A DNA stretch of 64,000 nucleotides from Legionellales bacterium (GTDB lineage: Bacteria > Pseudomonadota > Gammaproteobacteria > DSM-16500). Where the stretch lies: contig CANJVW010000002.1 of the NCBI GenBank assembly GCA_947478495.1, positions 29,179 to 93,178 of the forward strand, written 5' to 3'. Both the position numbers and the translations under genes were made by a program. The notes beneath the pieces were generated by a model. That model was not told the origin of the DNA and did not search any database. It saw nothing but the letters and a program-made list of their open reading frames with translations. Shown here piece after piece: positions 55,901 through 64,000 of this stretch; position 1 is the first letter of the stretch, and the number at the start of each line of letters is the position of its first letter.

Positions 55901-57121
55901 ATATAGTGCTGGGTCTGTCAGAGTCGCCAATATCTCCTCACTGCTATCATCACCTTGGGTCGCTTCCATCAGCGAACGTACAATCGCTTCATCTGGATTC
56001 TGTTTGTCTCTCCAAAACCGCTCAACCAAAGTTTCTTGTCCGCCCGGTACGGAAAAATGAGCATAATATTGACCACGCAAAACAAGTATTAGCTCCTGCT
56101 CAAACAGCTGCATGGAGGCTTTCTGCTGCCGAACGAACTCCTCCTTCTGCGGTTTTATCGTTGCTTCTGCTCCTTTTCTTTTTGCTTCTAGCTCTGCTCT
56201 TTCTGCCATTAGCGTTTGTTTTTTTTGCGCGCGGATTGCTCTCTCCTCTTCTGATTCTGATAGCGGCGGTTGAAGTCCGTTTAGTTCAGTGTCTATGCTT
56301 TTCATTTTTCTAGACAGAGAGCCTGTCGTCTTTTCCTCAAGATCTTTTAGTGCTGCATTTTGCGCTTTATATTGATCGATGAAACCAATCAATCGACCAC
56401 GAACATCAGCACCTGCATCAGAATCTAAATGGACTTTAACGGATTGCTCCCATTTCGCCAAAGCCTCAGAATGCACACCTCCACTTCCCGGGACGTTGGA
56501 TATCGTTTCATAGGCGCTGTTTAACCTATCAAACAGAATAGACTCTTTCCCAACCTGCGAGTCGTTCTCATCTTTCCTGTTTCGATTTACATTAAAAATG
56601 GCGGATATAGGTAAGCGCGAATAGGGATCTTCTATGTCAGGTCGAAGACGCATGCCGTAGACATTACTTGACTTAGCTAACACTTCCTTAATGCAATCAG
56701 GAAAGACAGGAAAAACTGGACTAAAATCGGCTGTCTTAGCAAAATCCGCTGTCATCGCTTGCAACGCGGGGTAATAGACTTGCACTTGCTCTAATCGCGA
56801 TTTTTTTTTATTGATTTCATCTTCGTTCTTTGCCTGATCGATGGATAATATAGCAATGTCTGCTTCTAGCGTAGACTGATAACGTTTTAGCTGTGATAGC
56901 GCACCCTTCTCGGGATCAAAAAATTGTTTTAATGCCGTGAGCGACTTGCAAGTGTTATCTGTGGCCAATCCATCGGACGCACCCACGATAGGAACCTGCA
57001 AATGTACGATACCCGCCTCGTCAATATAAAGATGAGCCGGGTTATCTATTTCAGACAATTTAATCGAAATCTCGCCTTCAACCGTTTGCCTCTTGCTCTC
57101 TTCTGGTTTACCGCTTTTCAT
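52937..57121 (-). CDS. giant coiled-coil protein of unknown function, putative effector
   Basis: 1394 residues from the ATG at 57121, preceded by GGAGGGGTGG; an upstream in-frame ATG at 57244 would add a hydrophobic stretch but lacks a site. It is not recognised. Mostly helical, with coiled coils near 85-130 and 300-370 (AIRAQKKQTLMAERAELEAK) and a predicted helical body to about 1200. An acidic stretch (about 1235-1290, DDEELEEAPKDDERTP) ends in SDWILVEKP, with Trp1292. The latter resembles an LC3-interacting region. Size and coil content recall SdhA-like Legionella effectors, but homology is not claimed. It is divergent from the OTU protease gene. Confidence 0.6.
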   Translation of the reverse strand: MKSGKPEESKRQTVEGEISIKLSEIDNPAHLYIDEAGIVHLQVPIVGASDGLATDNTCKSLTALKQFFDPEKGALSQLKRYQSTLEADIAILSIDQAKNEDEINKKKSRLEQVQVYYPALQAMTADFAKTADFSPVFPVFPDCIKEVLAKSSNVYGMRLRPDIEDPYSRLPISAIFNVNRNRKDENDSQVGKESILFDRLNSAYETISNVPGSGGVHSEALAKWEQSVKVHLDSDAGADVRGRLIGFIDQYKAQNAALKDLEEKTTGSLSRKMKSIDTELNGLQPPLSESEEERAIRAQKKQTLMAERAELEAKRKGAEATIKPQKEEFVRQQKASMQLFEQELILVLRGQYYAHFSVPGGQETLVERFWRDKQNPDEAIVRSLMEATQGDDSSEEILATLTDPALYGLAEQPGLLPTNPGYSPFRWTADLSDKKNRNKLNVITQFFLAEINIEIASRQSGVRDFGQILEGNQTLMQPLADCIKMALENDNQSVEAAICGWFNSNKAAFEFETVLSESDIQRITGKFQKHVDCIKDHAELDEFLLLNTEKDSLCSMHQNAIRFDFAHLMNTERFRHLDTEQFAELRSLPAKSVLPPRGPLDGTTTVSLSSIEEIISGSDEKKIDQILSSPAIAAWLLEKQAPRLPTLLKKPMSTVIAQEIILLIPTAGKVFGDDQEKNAALLAALIEKWERIIKLSDSRSLSVEKAKLVMAVKRAQVCLAKEYMSPEAYCAAYLTPFASRAKQIYQDLVKQRDQNASSEYLLQEIQEALAGMSFSSESDRKEFSEFIDIIALGEPLKIAQRYDYDAWSEILERMERGPWKETLSQLPQIMEEKRRSEVARINALAAVQAPMSPERAKDILFSKEKWDTSNLRQGALAIDNRATFLGGLDGMSLEAKSILSEASACLRSSCAAQLMDRITAMNINPATITEADAIEIMKLGAHPEEAAKLNVSSLDAVASQVLQMARVAKEDPRYTTVNRILSQAHETLSEKWNTPAKHAKHFLEPRIFRLQDKILAATIGEESFLEGKESQVRNAIQRIAPGEDGRALREMAALLFADTPLTREAIIEKGGAYWKEQEARWEEWLGRLNAKCSVLAETVRQRQQEFARYPLESHSNKLLSFLRLYDEDQRISTNPKLPQLLLSVEEGLQHFDRLKHEREELFASFSKLQTLKLEKGKVEDLNGVKDVMSTLGLTFNLNNVHDGADLLEDKKKSLEKHGLTDTDEYRLISSAQFFLASYGLCDDEELEEAPKDDERTPVIPVDNEIEPVESDFDDELEASNPLANAAEPDSDWILVEKPTAEEIKADVIASLSELRKNISYADEVNICITAIQTEDLSKGLEGLKALEEYIKKAKGGLFKQGSTANALTILSRLKTLVNQTLPEPEVQHGNRLRP

Positions 57122-57248
57122 AAACCACCCCTCCGAGATAGCGTCCTCTTTTTTAGTATAGTCAAGATTCTGAAAAAAAGGGATGGAGAAAATAAAAATC
57201 CCTCGTAATAAATTTTTTATAATAAAATCAATATATTGCATCATAAGT

Positions 57249-57277
57249 TTATCAGTTTTTTATTTACCCACTATAGT
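57249..57277 (+). promoter_or_regulatory. promoter of the OTU protease gene
   Basis: TTATCA (57249-57254), 17 bp, TATAGT (57272-57277), 33 bp before the ATG. It lies in the 188-bp AT-rich divergent region shared with the 1394-residue gene. Confidence 0.5.
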
Positions 57278-57309
57278 AAACATACCGATCTTCATGATGA
57301 GGTAAATGT

Positions 57310-58494
57310 ATGCGAAGCTTTTTTGAAAGATTTTTTGGATCCCCTCAACCAGTCGACCCTGACTCTGAATTATCGACAGCCTTGAGAGAATCCGCCACCT
57401 CATTTCAAAAAGAAACTCAGCAACGTAACGCGCGAGATCACACAGCATTGGAGGCCGCTCTCATCGCCTCACAAAATAGTCAAAAGCTCGAAGAAACCCT
57501 AGAATTCATCATGCGCTCGAACTCAATACCAGCGCTCGAACAATTGGCTTTGCGATTGAATCCCCCACCACCGCAAATAAAGGCGGTGGTGGCGGCAGCG
57601 GCAGTGGTGGTTGAACAGCAACCTCCCCGACGACTCTCTGAAGAAGAGGAGTTTGAAAAAGCCATCGCGGAATCGATGGCGATGGAGGAAAAAATTAGAA
57701 AAGATAAAGAAAAATCTGAAAAAAAAATATTCTCCGGCGTCCTTAATGGGCATCCGATTTCATTTCAACAAAAAATCGTTCCGGGTGATGGCGACTGCGG
57801 GCTTCATGCATTAGGTGATCATATCGATCGTCGCACAATCTGCGCTGTGCTGCGTTCCGCTATCAAAGAAGATCATTTACAAGAGTCACTCTGCCTCGAA
57901 ATAGAGGACTTCCTGAATAATGATGTGCGACGCCTTCAAGAGAAAACACCTACCCTTCAAAATCTCTTAGCCATCTGGAACATGCTATCCGCTGAAATCG
58001 CTCTAACAGTACAAAAAGAACAATGTTTTAGAATATTAAAAGAAAAGGAAGAAGCAAAGAACCCGAAAGATCGAGAGAGAATCGATGCCATACAACGACA
58101 TATCGACAAAACAAAAAAATTACAGGAAGAGTACACGGATCAGAAAGCAATGTTCTGCAAAAATCCAGAGATGCTCTCTATTTATCTTGATGCTCTAGAA
58201 AAACCAAGAAGTATCTTTTTGGGTGTCGCGACCTTATCTGAATATGCGCGACTCACCAAGACAAACCTCGCTATTTGGGGAGAGGGAAAGGATGATCGCT
58301 CTCTTCGGGAAATCGGAGGGTACTCTCAACCCAACCAACCTGTCATGCATATTTTTCTATCTCGCGACCACTACAACAGCCTCACCCCTATGTCATCACC
58401 TCTCATTGCGAACAGCTTTTTAGGACACACTGAAGGGGCTCCTGCTGCCGCCTCGCCTGTCGCAGCTGAAGCACCGCAGCGTCGCCTCACATAA
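57310..58494 (+). CDS. OTU-type cysteine protease with UIM-like helices, putative deubiquitinase effector
   Basis: 394 residues. IVPGDGDCGLHALGDHI (Asp160, Cys163) matches the D-G-[ND]-C active site of ovarian-tumour proteases, and DHYNSLTP near the end supplies the paired H-Y-N-S-L histidine (His354). A helical insertion separates the two, as in bacterial OTUs. N-terminally, EEEEFEKAIAESMAMEE (111-127) fits the ubiquitin-interacting motif (acidic run, then hydrophobic-x-x-Ala-x-x-x-Ser). ELSTALRES and ALEAALIAS keep the same core spacing. A Pro/Ala-rich linker lies at 85-106. No signal peptide. GAGG precedes the ATG. Ubiquitin as substrate implies action in a eukaryotic host. Confidence 0.8.
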   Translation: MRSFFERFFGSPQPVDPDSELSTALRESATSFQKETQQRNARDHTALEAALIASQNSQKLEETLEFIMRSNSIPALEQLALRLNPPPPQIKAVVAAAAVVVEQQPPRRLSEEEEFEKAIAESMAMEEKIRKDKEKSEKKIFSGVLNGHPISFQQKIVPGDGDCGLHALGDHIDRRTICAVLRSAIKEDHLQESLCLEIEDFLNNDVRRLQEKTPTLQNLLAIWNMLSAEIALTVQKEQCFRILKEKEEAKNPKDRERIDAIQRHIDKTKKLQEEYTDQKAMFCKNPEMLSIYLDALEKPRSIFLGVATLSEYARLTKTNLAIWGEGKDDRSLREIGGYSQPNQPVMHIFLSRDHYNSLTPMSSPLIANSFLGHTEGAPAAASPVAAEAPQRRLT

Positions 58495-58565
58495 TCAAAA
58501 AGAAAAATCCGTATCTATTCACCACAATACTAAACAAACCAAAAACGGTCATATATGCGAGAAGG

Positions 58566-58639
58566 TTTTGATAAAAAATGACGAAAAAGCGGAGCATACA
58601 CATTGGTATGTGAGCATTTTGAGGAATTTTTTATCAAAA
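58566..58639. repeat. nested inverted repeat (family G)
   Basis: Perfect 14-bp arms TTTTGATAAAAAAT (58566-58579) and ATTTTTTATCAAAA (58626-58639) enclose a smaller CATAC/GTATG palindrome. It follows the OTU gene and lies before the kdsA stop, so it may terminate one or both. Confidence 0.75.
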
Positions 58640-58720
58640 GATTGTCCATAGACGCCAACAAGCAGGCTGGCCGTTGGTAGATTATGCTGAATAGTTACAA
58701 AAATCCTATCTTTATTAACG

Positions 58721-59539
58721 CTAAGATAGGATGGTTTTTGAAGCCTGATCAAGCATTTTAAGAGAAATAAGCAGCGATTCAAGTTTGTCTAGTGGCCACA
58801 TATTGGGACCATCGGAAGGGGCGTGATCGGGATTAGGATGGGTTTCGATAAACAAGCCTGCAATGCCCACTGCGATCGCGGCGCGCGCTAAGGGCGGGAC
58901 AAATTCACGCTGACCACCTGTTGCATTACCTAATCCACCTGGCAATTGCACCGAGTGCGTCGCATCAAACACTACCGGACAATCCGTGTCACGCATAATG
59001 ACGAGCGATCGCATGTCTGTCACCAGATTATTGTAACCAAAACTAAATCCGCGCTCGCACACCATGATTTTATCATTGCCCACACCCATCGCTTTTTCAG
59101 CCACATTTTTCATTTCCCAGGGCGATAAAAATTGGCCCTTTTTGATGTTGACGGGCAATCCACAGCGCGCGACACGTTCGATGAAATTCGTTTGTCGGCA
59201 TAAAAAAGCAGGCGTTTGCAACACATCAACAATCGATGCGACTTCCTCAATTGGGCTGTCGTCATGCACATCGGTTAAGACCGGCACGCCAATTTTTTTT
59301 TTGACTTCGCTTAAAATACGCAATCCTTCTTCAGTACCTGGTCCGCGAAAACTTTTTTTGGATGAGCGATTCGCTTTATCAAAAGAGGATTTATAAATAA
59401 AAGGAATATTTAGGCGATCCGTTAATTCTTTCAATGTACCCGCTGTATCCAAAGAAAATTGTTCACCTTCGATCACGCAGGGGCCTGCGATTAAAAAAAA
59501 GGGATAGCTTAGACCGACTTCAAAACCACACAATTGCAT
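58721..59539 (-). CDS. kdsA: 3-deoxy-8-phosphooctulonate synthase
   Basis: 272 residues. Makes KDO-8-phosphate from PEP and arabinose-5-phosphate for the LPS core. [49 protein letters not shown] and [12 protein letters not shown] are diagnostic. It lies three bases downstream of pyrG, a conserved gammaproteobacterial pair; eno is not in between or after. Confidence 0.97.
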   Translation of the reverse strand: MQLCGFEVGLSYPFFLIAGPCVIEGEQFSLDTAGTLKELTDRLNIPFIYKSSFDKANRSSKKSFRGPGTEEGLRILSEVKKKIGVPVLTDVHDDSPIEEVASIVDVLQTPAFLCRQTNFIERVARCGLPVNIKKGQFLSPWEMKNVAEKAMGVGNDKIMVCERGFSFGYNNLVTDMRSLVIMRDTDCPVVFDATHSVQLPGGLGNATGGQREFVPPLARAAIAVGIAGLFIETHPNPDHAPSDGPNMWPLDKLESLLISLKMLDQASKTILS

Positions 59540-59542
59540 ATA

Positions 59543-61234
<1,692 letters not shown>

Positions 61235-61304
61235 TCATTGACTAACGCTCGCGCGATCGATACGCTTGGAAGGTGTCTTGTCCTCAAACTAAACGGAGAA
61301 AATT

Positions 61305-61535
61305 ATGTTATTGAAGATCATCATCTCATTGATCGTTATCATTGCTATTGCTGTGGGTGCGCTTGCTTTATTATTGCCACGCGACCAAATTGTTCATTTA
61401 ATTGTATTCCGCGATTTCTTTGATGTGTCGTTGCCCATTTTAGCATTTGGCGCACTGCTAAAATACCTAATGAGCTGCTCTAAGAAATCCTGCTGCATGC
61501 AAAAAACAGAAAAGACCAGCTGCTCGATGAAGTAA
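61305..61535 (+). CDS. small membrane protein with a Cys-rich tail
   Basis: 76 residues, not recognised. Two hydrophobic segments (about 3-24, 40-56) are followed by a tail with five cysteines (SCSKKSCCMQKTEKTSCSMK). A clean start with CGGAGA six to seven bases before the ATG supports translation. It is divergent from pyrG. The cysteine cluster could bind a metal, but nothing proves it. Confidence 0.6.
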   Translation: MLLKIIISLIVIIAIAVGALALLLPRDQIVHLIVFRDFFDVSLPILAFGALLKYLMSCSKKSCCMQKTEKTSCSMK

Positions 61536-61545
61536 TATCCATCGT

Positions 61546-61592
61546 TTGGTGGATTATTGGGGTAACAACCTCTTTAATCCACCCTACATTTT
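61546..61592. repeat. palindromic repeat, family B copy 3
   Basis: TTGGTGGATTATTGGGGT and CCTCTTTAATCCACC with CCTACATTT form a diverged copy whose right end overlaps the last codons and TAG stop of tilS. Confidence 0.8.
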
Positions 61593-62879
61593 ATATTGAA
61601 TCACCCATCCCTCTTCGCTCTCCTTCGCCAAACAATCATCGCGTATAAAATAACCCACCACAGCAATCAATTCGCCTTCGCTATATAAAAGTGGAATCCG
61701 ATCACGCTCCCATGGCGGCACAGCCCATTCTTGAAAGAGATTCTTGAGCGATCGATGCATTTGCCCGATATAGCAGCGCTCGCCTCCTTCTCGAAACGAG
61801 ACTGTGAGAGTGGAATGATTTTTAATACCCCGCCCTAGCGCGCGAGTCGCGGTCAATCGACCGTGATCAAGCACGCAATCGCTTTTCAGATCCCATGACA
61901 CAGCCATCGGCTTGATCCAATGCAAGCAGCGCATCGCCATTAATTGATCTTGATAGCGTCGCAACTCTGCCTCACCCCATTTAATATAAGGCAACTTATC
62001 GATGGCAGCGGTTAAAAAATCCTGTTGTATGCGATGAAGCACTGCGGTCGTGGGCATGATGAATCCAAGAGATGATAGCCAATAACGCAACACGTGGCGC
62101 TGTCGATTCAACTCTAAACACTTCAGCGCCTTAATAGACACGCAATCAACTCGATCAGATTGGCACGCTTGTAAATCACTTTTTGCAAAATGATCCAATA
62201 ATTCCTGTGATTCAGCGCAATGCGCCGCCGCTCGTGAAAATGTTGTAGCAATGCTCGGCCAGCGTTTTTTAAGTAAGGGTAAGATATCTTTTCTGAAAAA
62301 ATTGCGTGTTAACTGAATATCATGATTCGATTCATCTTCTATCCAATCTAATTCATGATCTCTCGCATATCGCTCTAAATCATCGCGAGAAAATGAAAGC
62401 AAAGGTCGTGCATGAAACCCCAATCCGAATGATTTAATGGAAGGCATTGCTGCCATCCCCTTGATGCCTGCGCCTCGTGATAATTGAACGAGCAGTGTTT
62501 CGGCTTGATCGTCTTGATGATGCGCTGTAAGCAATATGTCTTCTGGGTTGAGGTGCTCTAAAAAAATCGCATAACGCTCTTTTCGCGCCTCTTCTTCTAA
62601 GCTGCGTCCGGGCTCGCGGGAGACATGGACCGCTCGATCAATGAAAGGGATTTGCAATGCGTTGCATTGATCTTCACAATGCGCTCGCCAATGATCGGCG
62701 CGAGCACTTAAACCATGATGGATATAAACAGCGGTTAACAACAAGGGATAGAGTTGACGCAACTCAGCTGAAAGATGCAATAAAACGGTAGAATCGAGCC
62801 CGCCGCTATAGCCGATGATATAGCGGCGATGGGTGCCCTGTTCCAGAAAAAAATGTCTTAAGCTGTCGAACAGGTTCAT
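61584..62879 (-). CDS. tilS: tRNA(Ile)-lysidine synthetase
   Basis: 431 residues. Converts C34 of tRNA-Ile(CAU) to lysidine. The PP-loop is IIGYSGGLDSTVLLHLS near residue 25, LTAHHQDDQAETLLVQLSRG the second signature, and a C-terminal domain follows (FREGGERCYIGQMHRSLKNL). Length equals E. coli TilS (432). Its final Met codon and stop lie inside a family-B repeat. accA is upstream, the E. coli accA-tilS order. Confidence 0.96.
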   Translation of the reverse strand: MNLFDSLRHFFLEQGTHRRYIIGYSGGLDSTVLLHLSAELRQLYPLLLTAVYIHHGLSARADHWRAHCEDQCNALQIPFIDRAVHVSREPGRSLEEEARKERYAIFLEHLNPEDILLTAHHQDDQAETLLVQLSRGAGIKGMAAMPSIKSFGLGFHARPLLSFSRDDLERYARDHELDWIEDESNHDIQLTRNFFRKDILPLLKKRWPSIATTFSRAAAHCAESQELLDHFAKSDLQACQSDRVDCVSIKALKCLELNRQRHVLRYWLSSLGFIMPTTAVLHRIQQDFLTAAIDKLPYIKWGEAELRRYQDQLMAMRCLHWIKPMAVSWDLKSDCVLDHGRLTATRALGRGIKNHSTLTVSFREGGERCYIGQMHRSLKNLFQEWAVPPWERDRIPLLYSEGELIAVVGYFIRDDCLAKESEEGWVIQYKM

Positions 62880-62900
62880 TTAGTACTCTCATAACGAGGG

Positions 62901-62999
62901 TGGTGGGCACGCAAAAAGCGCTTTGCCCACCCTACCTTTCTATTCAGCAGCTACATCAAGAGGTAGGGTGGGCAAAGCGCTTTTTGCGTGCCCACCACC
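62901..62999. repeat. palindromic repeat, family A copy 3 (reversed topology)
   Basis: Left arm TGGTGGGCACGCAAAAAGCG to CCCTACC (62901-62936) and right arm GGTAGGGTGGGCAAAGCGCT to CCCACCACC (62962-62999), with a 25-bp centre. The arms match copies 1 and 2, but here GTAGGGTGGG faces inward. Confidence 0.9.
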
Positions 63000-63006
63000 G
63001 TCATCA

Positions 63007-63960
63007 TTAAGCGGAAACGCCATAGCCCATCAACCGCTGATAGCGCAACTCAACAAGATTCGGTATGGAATAGCCTTGCAACACATTTAACTTATCGACC
63101 AACACTTGCTGTAAGCGCGTCGCCATCGCATCAACATCACGATGAGCGCCGCCCAGTGGCTCAGGGATCACCTCATCGATCAAGCCCAATGCGCGATTCT
63201 GTTCGGCTGATACACCCATGGCTTCTGCCGCAATGGGCGCCTTATCCGCGCTCTTCCATAAAATAGAGGCGCAGCCTTCGGGCGAAATAACCGAATAAAT
63301 CGAATATTGCAGCATGAGCGTGCAATCACCCACGCCAATCGCGAGCGCGCCGCCGGAGCCACCCTCGCCAATCACGGTACAAATAATCGGTGTTTTTAAA
63401 CGAGACATCACAAATAAATTGCGCGCAATCGCTTCACTTTGATTGCGCTCTTCAGCGCGCACACCAGGATAAGCGCCCGGTGTATCGATAAACGTTAAGA
63501 TAGGCAATTTAAATTTCTCTGCCATCTGCATTAAGCGCAGCGCTTTTCGATAATCTTCAGGTTGCGGCATACCAAAGTTACGTTCGATCTTTTCTTGTGT
63601 TTTGCGACCTTTCTCGTGACCCAACACCACAACAGGCATCCCATTGAGTCGTGCAATGCCACCCACAATAGAAAGTCCTTTCGACACAGCACGATCACCG
63701 TGCAATTCATCAAAGTCCGTAAAAAGACGCGTTATGTAGTCGAGCGCATGGGGTCGTTGCGAATGGCGCGCCAATTGTGTCACCTGCCAAGGTGTCAGAA
63801 CATTAAAGATATCTTTTGTTAATATCTTTGCTTTTTTTTCAAGACGACGAATCTCATCGCTCAAATTAATCGCGCTGTCTTGATCGACCATGCGCAACGC
63901 TTCGATTTTTGCCTCTAATTCGGCAATCGGTTGTTCAAAATCCAGGAAATTCAAATTCAT
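63007..63960 (-). CDS. accA: acetyl-CoA carboxylase carboxyltransferase subunit alpha
   Basis: 317 residues from ATG 63960 ([20 protein letters not shown]), the family-typical start. With AccD it transfers carboxyl from biotin to acetyl-CoA, committing carbon to fatty acids. [32 protein letters not shown] and [15 protein letters not shown] are diagnostic. A TATACT -10-like hexamer sits at 63988-63993 on the minus strand at the window edge. Confidence 0.97.
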   Translation of the reverse strand: MNLNFLDFEQPIAELEAKIEALRMVDQDSAINLSDEIRRLEKKAKILTKDIFNVLTPWQVTQLARHSQRPHALDYITRLFTDFDELHGDRAVSKGLSIVGGIARLNGMPVVVLGHEKGRKTQEKIERNFGMPQPEDYRKALRLMQMAEKFKLPILTFIDTPGAYPGVRAEERNQSEAIARNLFVMSRLKTPIICTVIGEGGSGGALAIGVGDCTLMLQYSIYSVISPEGCASILWKSADKAPIAAEAMGVSAEQNRALGLIDEVIPEPLGGAHRDVDAMATRLQQVLVDKLNVLQGYSIPNLVELRYQRLMGYGVSA

Positions 63961-64000
63961 AGTCACTGCCAAACTCGTGAGAAGTCAGTATAATAGCCCA

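Overview
The window is one continuous stretch of a gammaproteobacterial chromosome. By eye the GC content is in the mid-40s percent. Gene order and protein content fit a host-associated member of the Legionellales/Coxiellaceae side of the class. This placement is an inference. It rests on conserved gammaproteobacterial blocks (rpsB-tsf-pyrH-frr-uppS-cdsA-bamA-skp-lpxD-fabZ-lpxA-lpxB; grpE-dnaK-dnaJ-greA-rlmE-ftsH-glmM; dapA next to a BamC-like lipoprotein; pyrG-kdsA) interleaved with large proteins that look like secreted effectors and have no housekeeping role.

Layout. 1-8156: rRNA methylation (rlmD, rlmN), DNA uptake (comEC), NAD metabolism (pncA, nadE), ygfZ and ndk, with a 236-bp palindromic element at 3202-3437. 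8196-11952: an accessory island holding a MACPF/perforin-like protein split by a frameshift, and an IS5-type transposase remnant. 12146-16887: aconitase with an unusual N-terminal leader, a TPR membrane protein, a ZapB-like coiled coil, dapA and a minimal BamC-like lipoprotein. 17039-18619: a tRNA-Ser(CGA) followed by a broken copy of its 3' end that contains four hairpins, an amidohydrolase fragment, and a histone H1-like gene. 18815-20308: an unknown multi-pass membrane protein. 20305-28481: a leftward heat-shock and quality-control block with two good sigma-32-type promoters. 28580-31941: nadK, recN, fur, bamE. 32023-43910: a long leftward envelope and translation block. 44080-47388: map, sodB, uspA, an orphan parB and a bPH protein. 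47525-52915: an unknown charged low-complexity protein, a GT-C-like membrane protein coupled to a BioF-like enzyme, hpf and bioH. 52937-58494: a divergent pair made of a 1394-residue coiled-coil protein and an OTU-type cysteine protease with ubiquitin-interacting-motif-like helices. 58721-63960: kdsA, pyrG, a small membrane protein, tilS and accA.

Two themes stand out. First, several proteins look like eukaryote-directed effectors: the OTU protease, the MACPF-like protein, the 1394-residue protein with an LIR-like motif, and two unknown proteins. Second, intergenic palindromic repeats are dense: at least seven sequence families occur, several with two or three copies in 64 kb. Some copies have been incorporated into gene ends or translation-initiation regions. 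dxr and rseP are missing from their usual places in the frr-bamA block; the absence of dxr would fit the mevalonate pathway known in Legionella and Coxiella.
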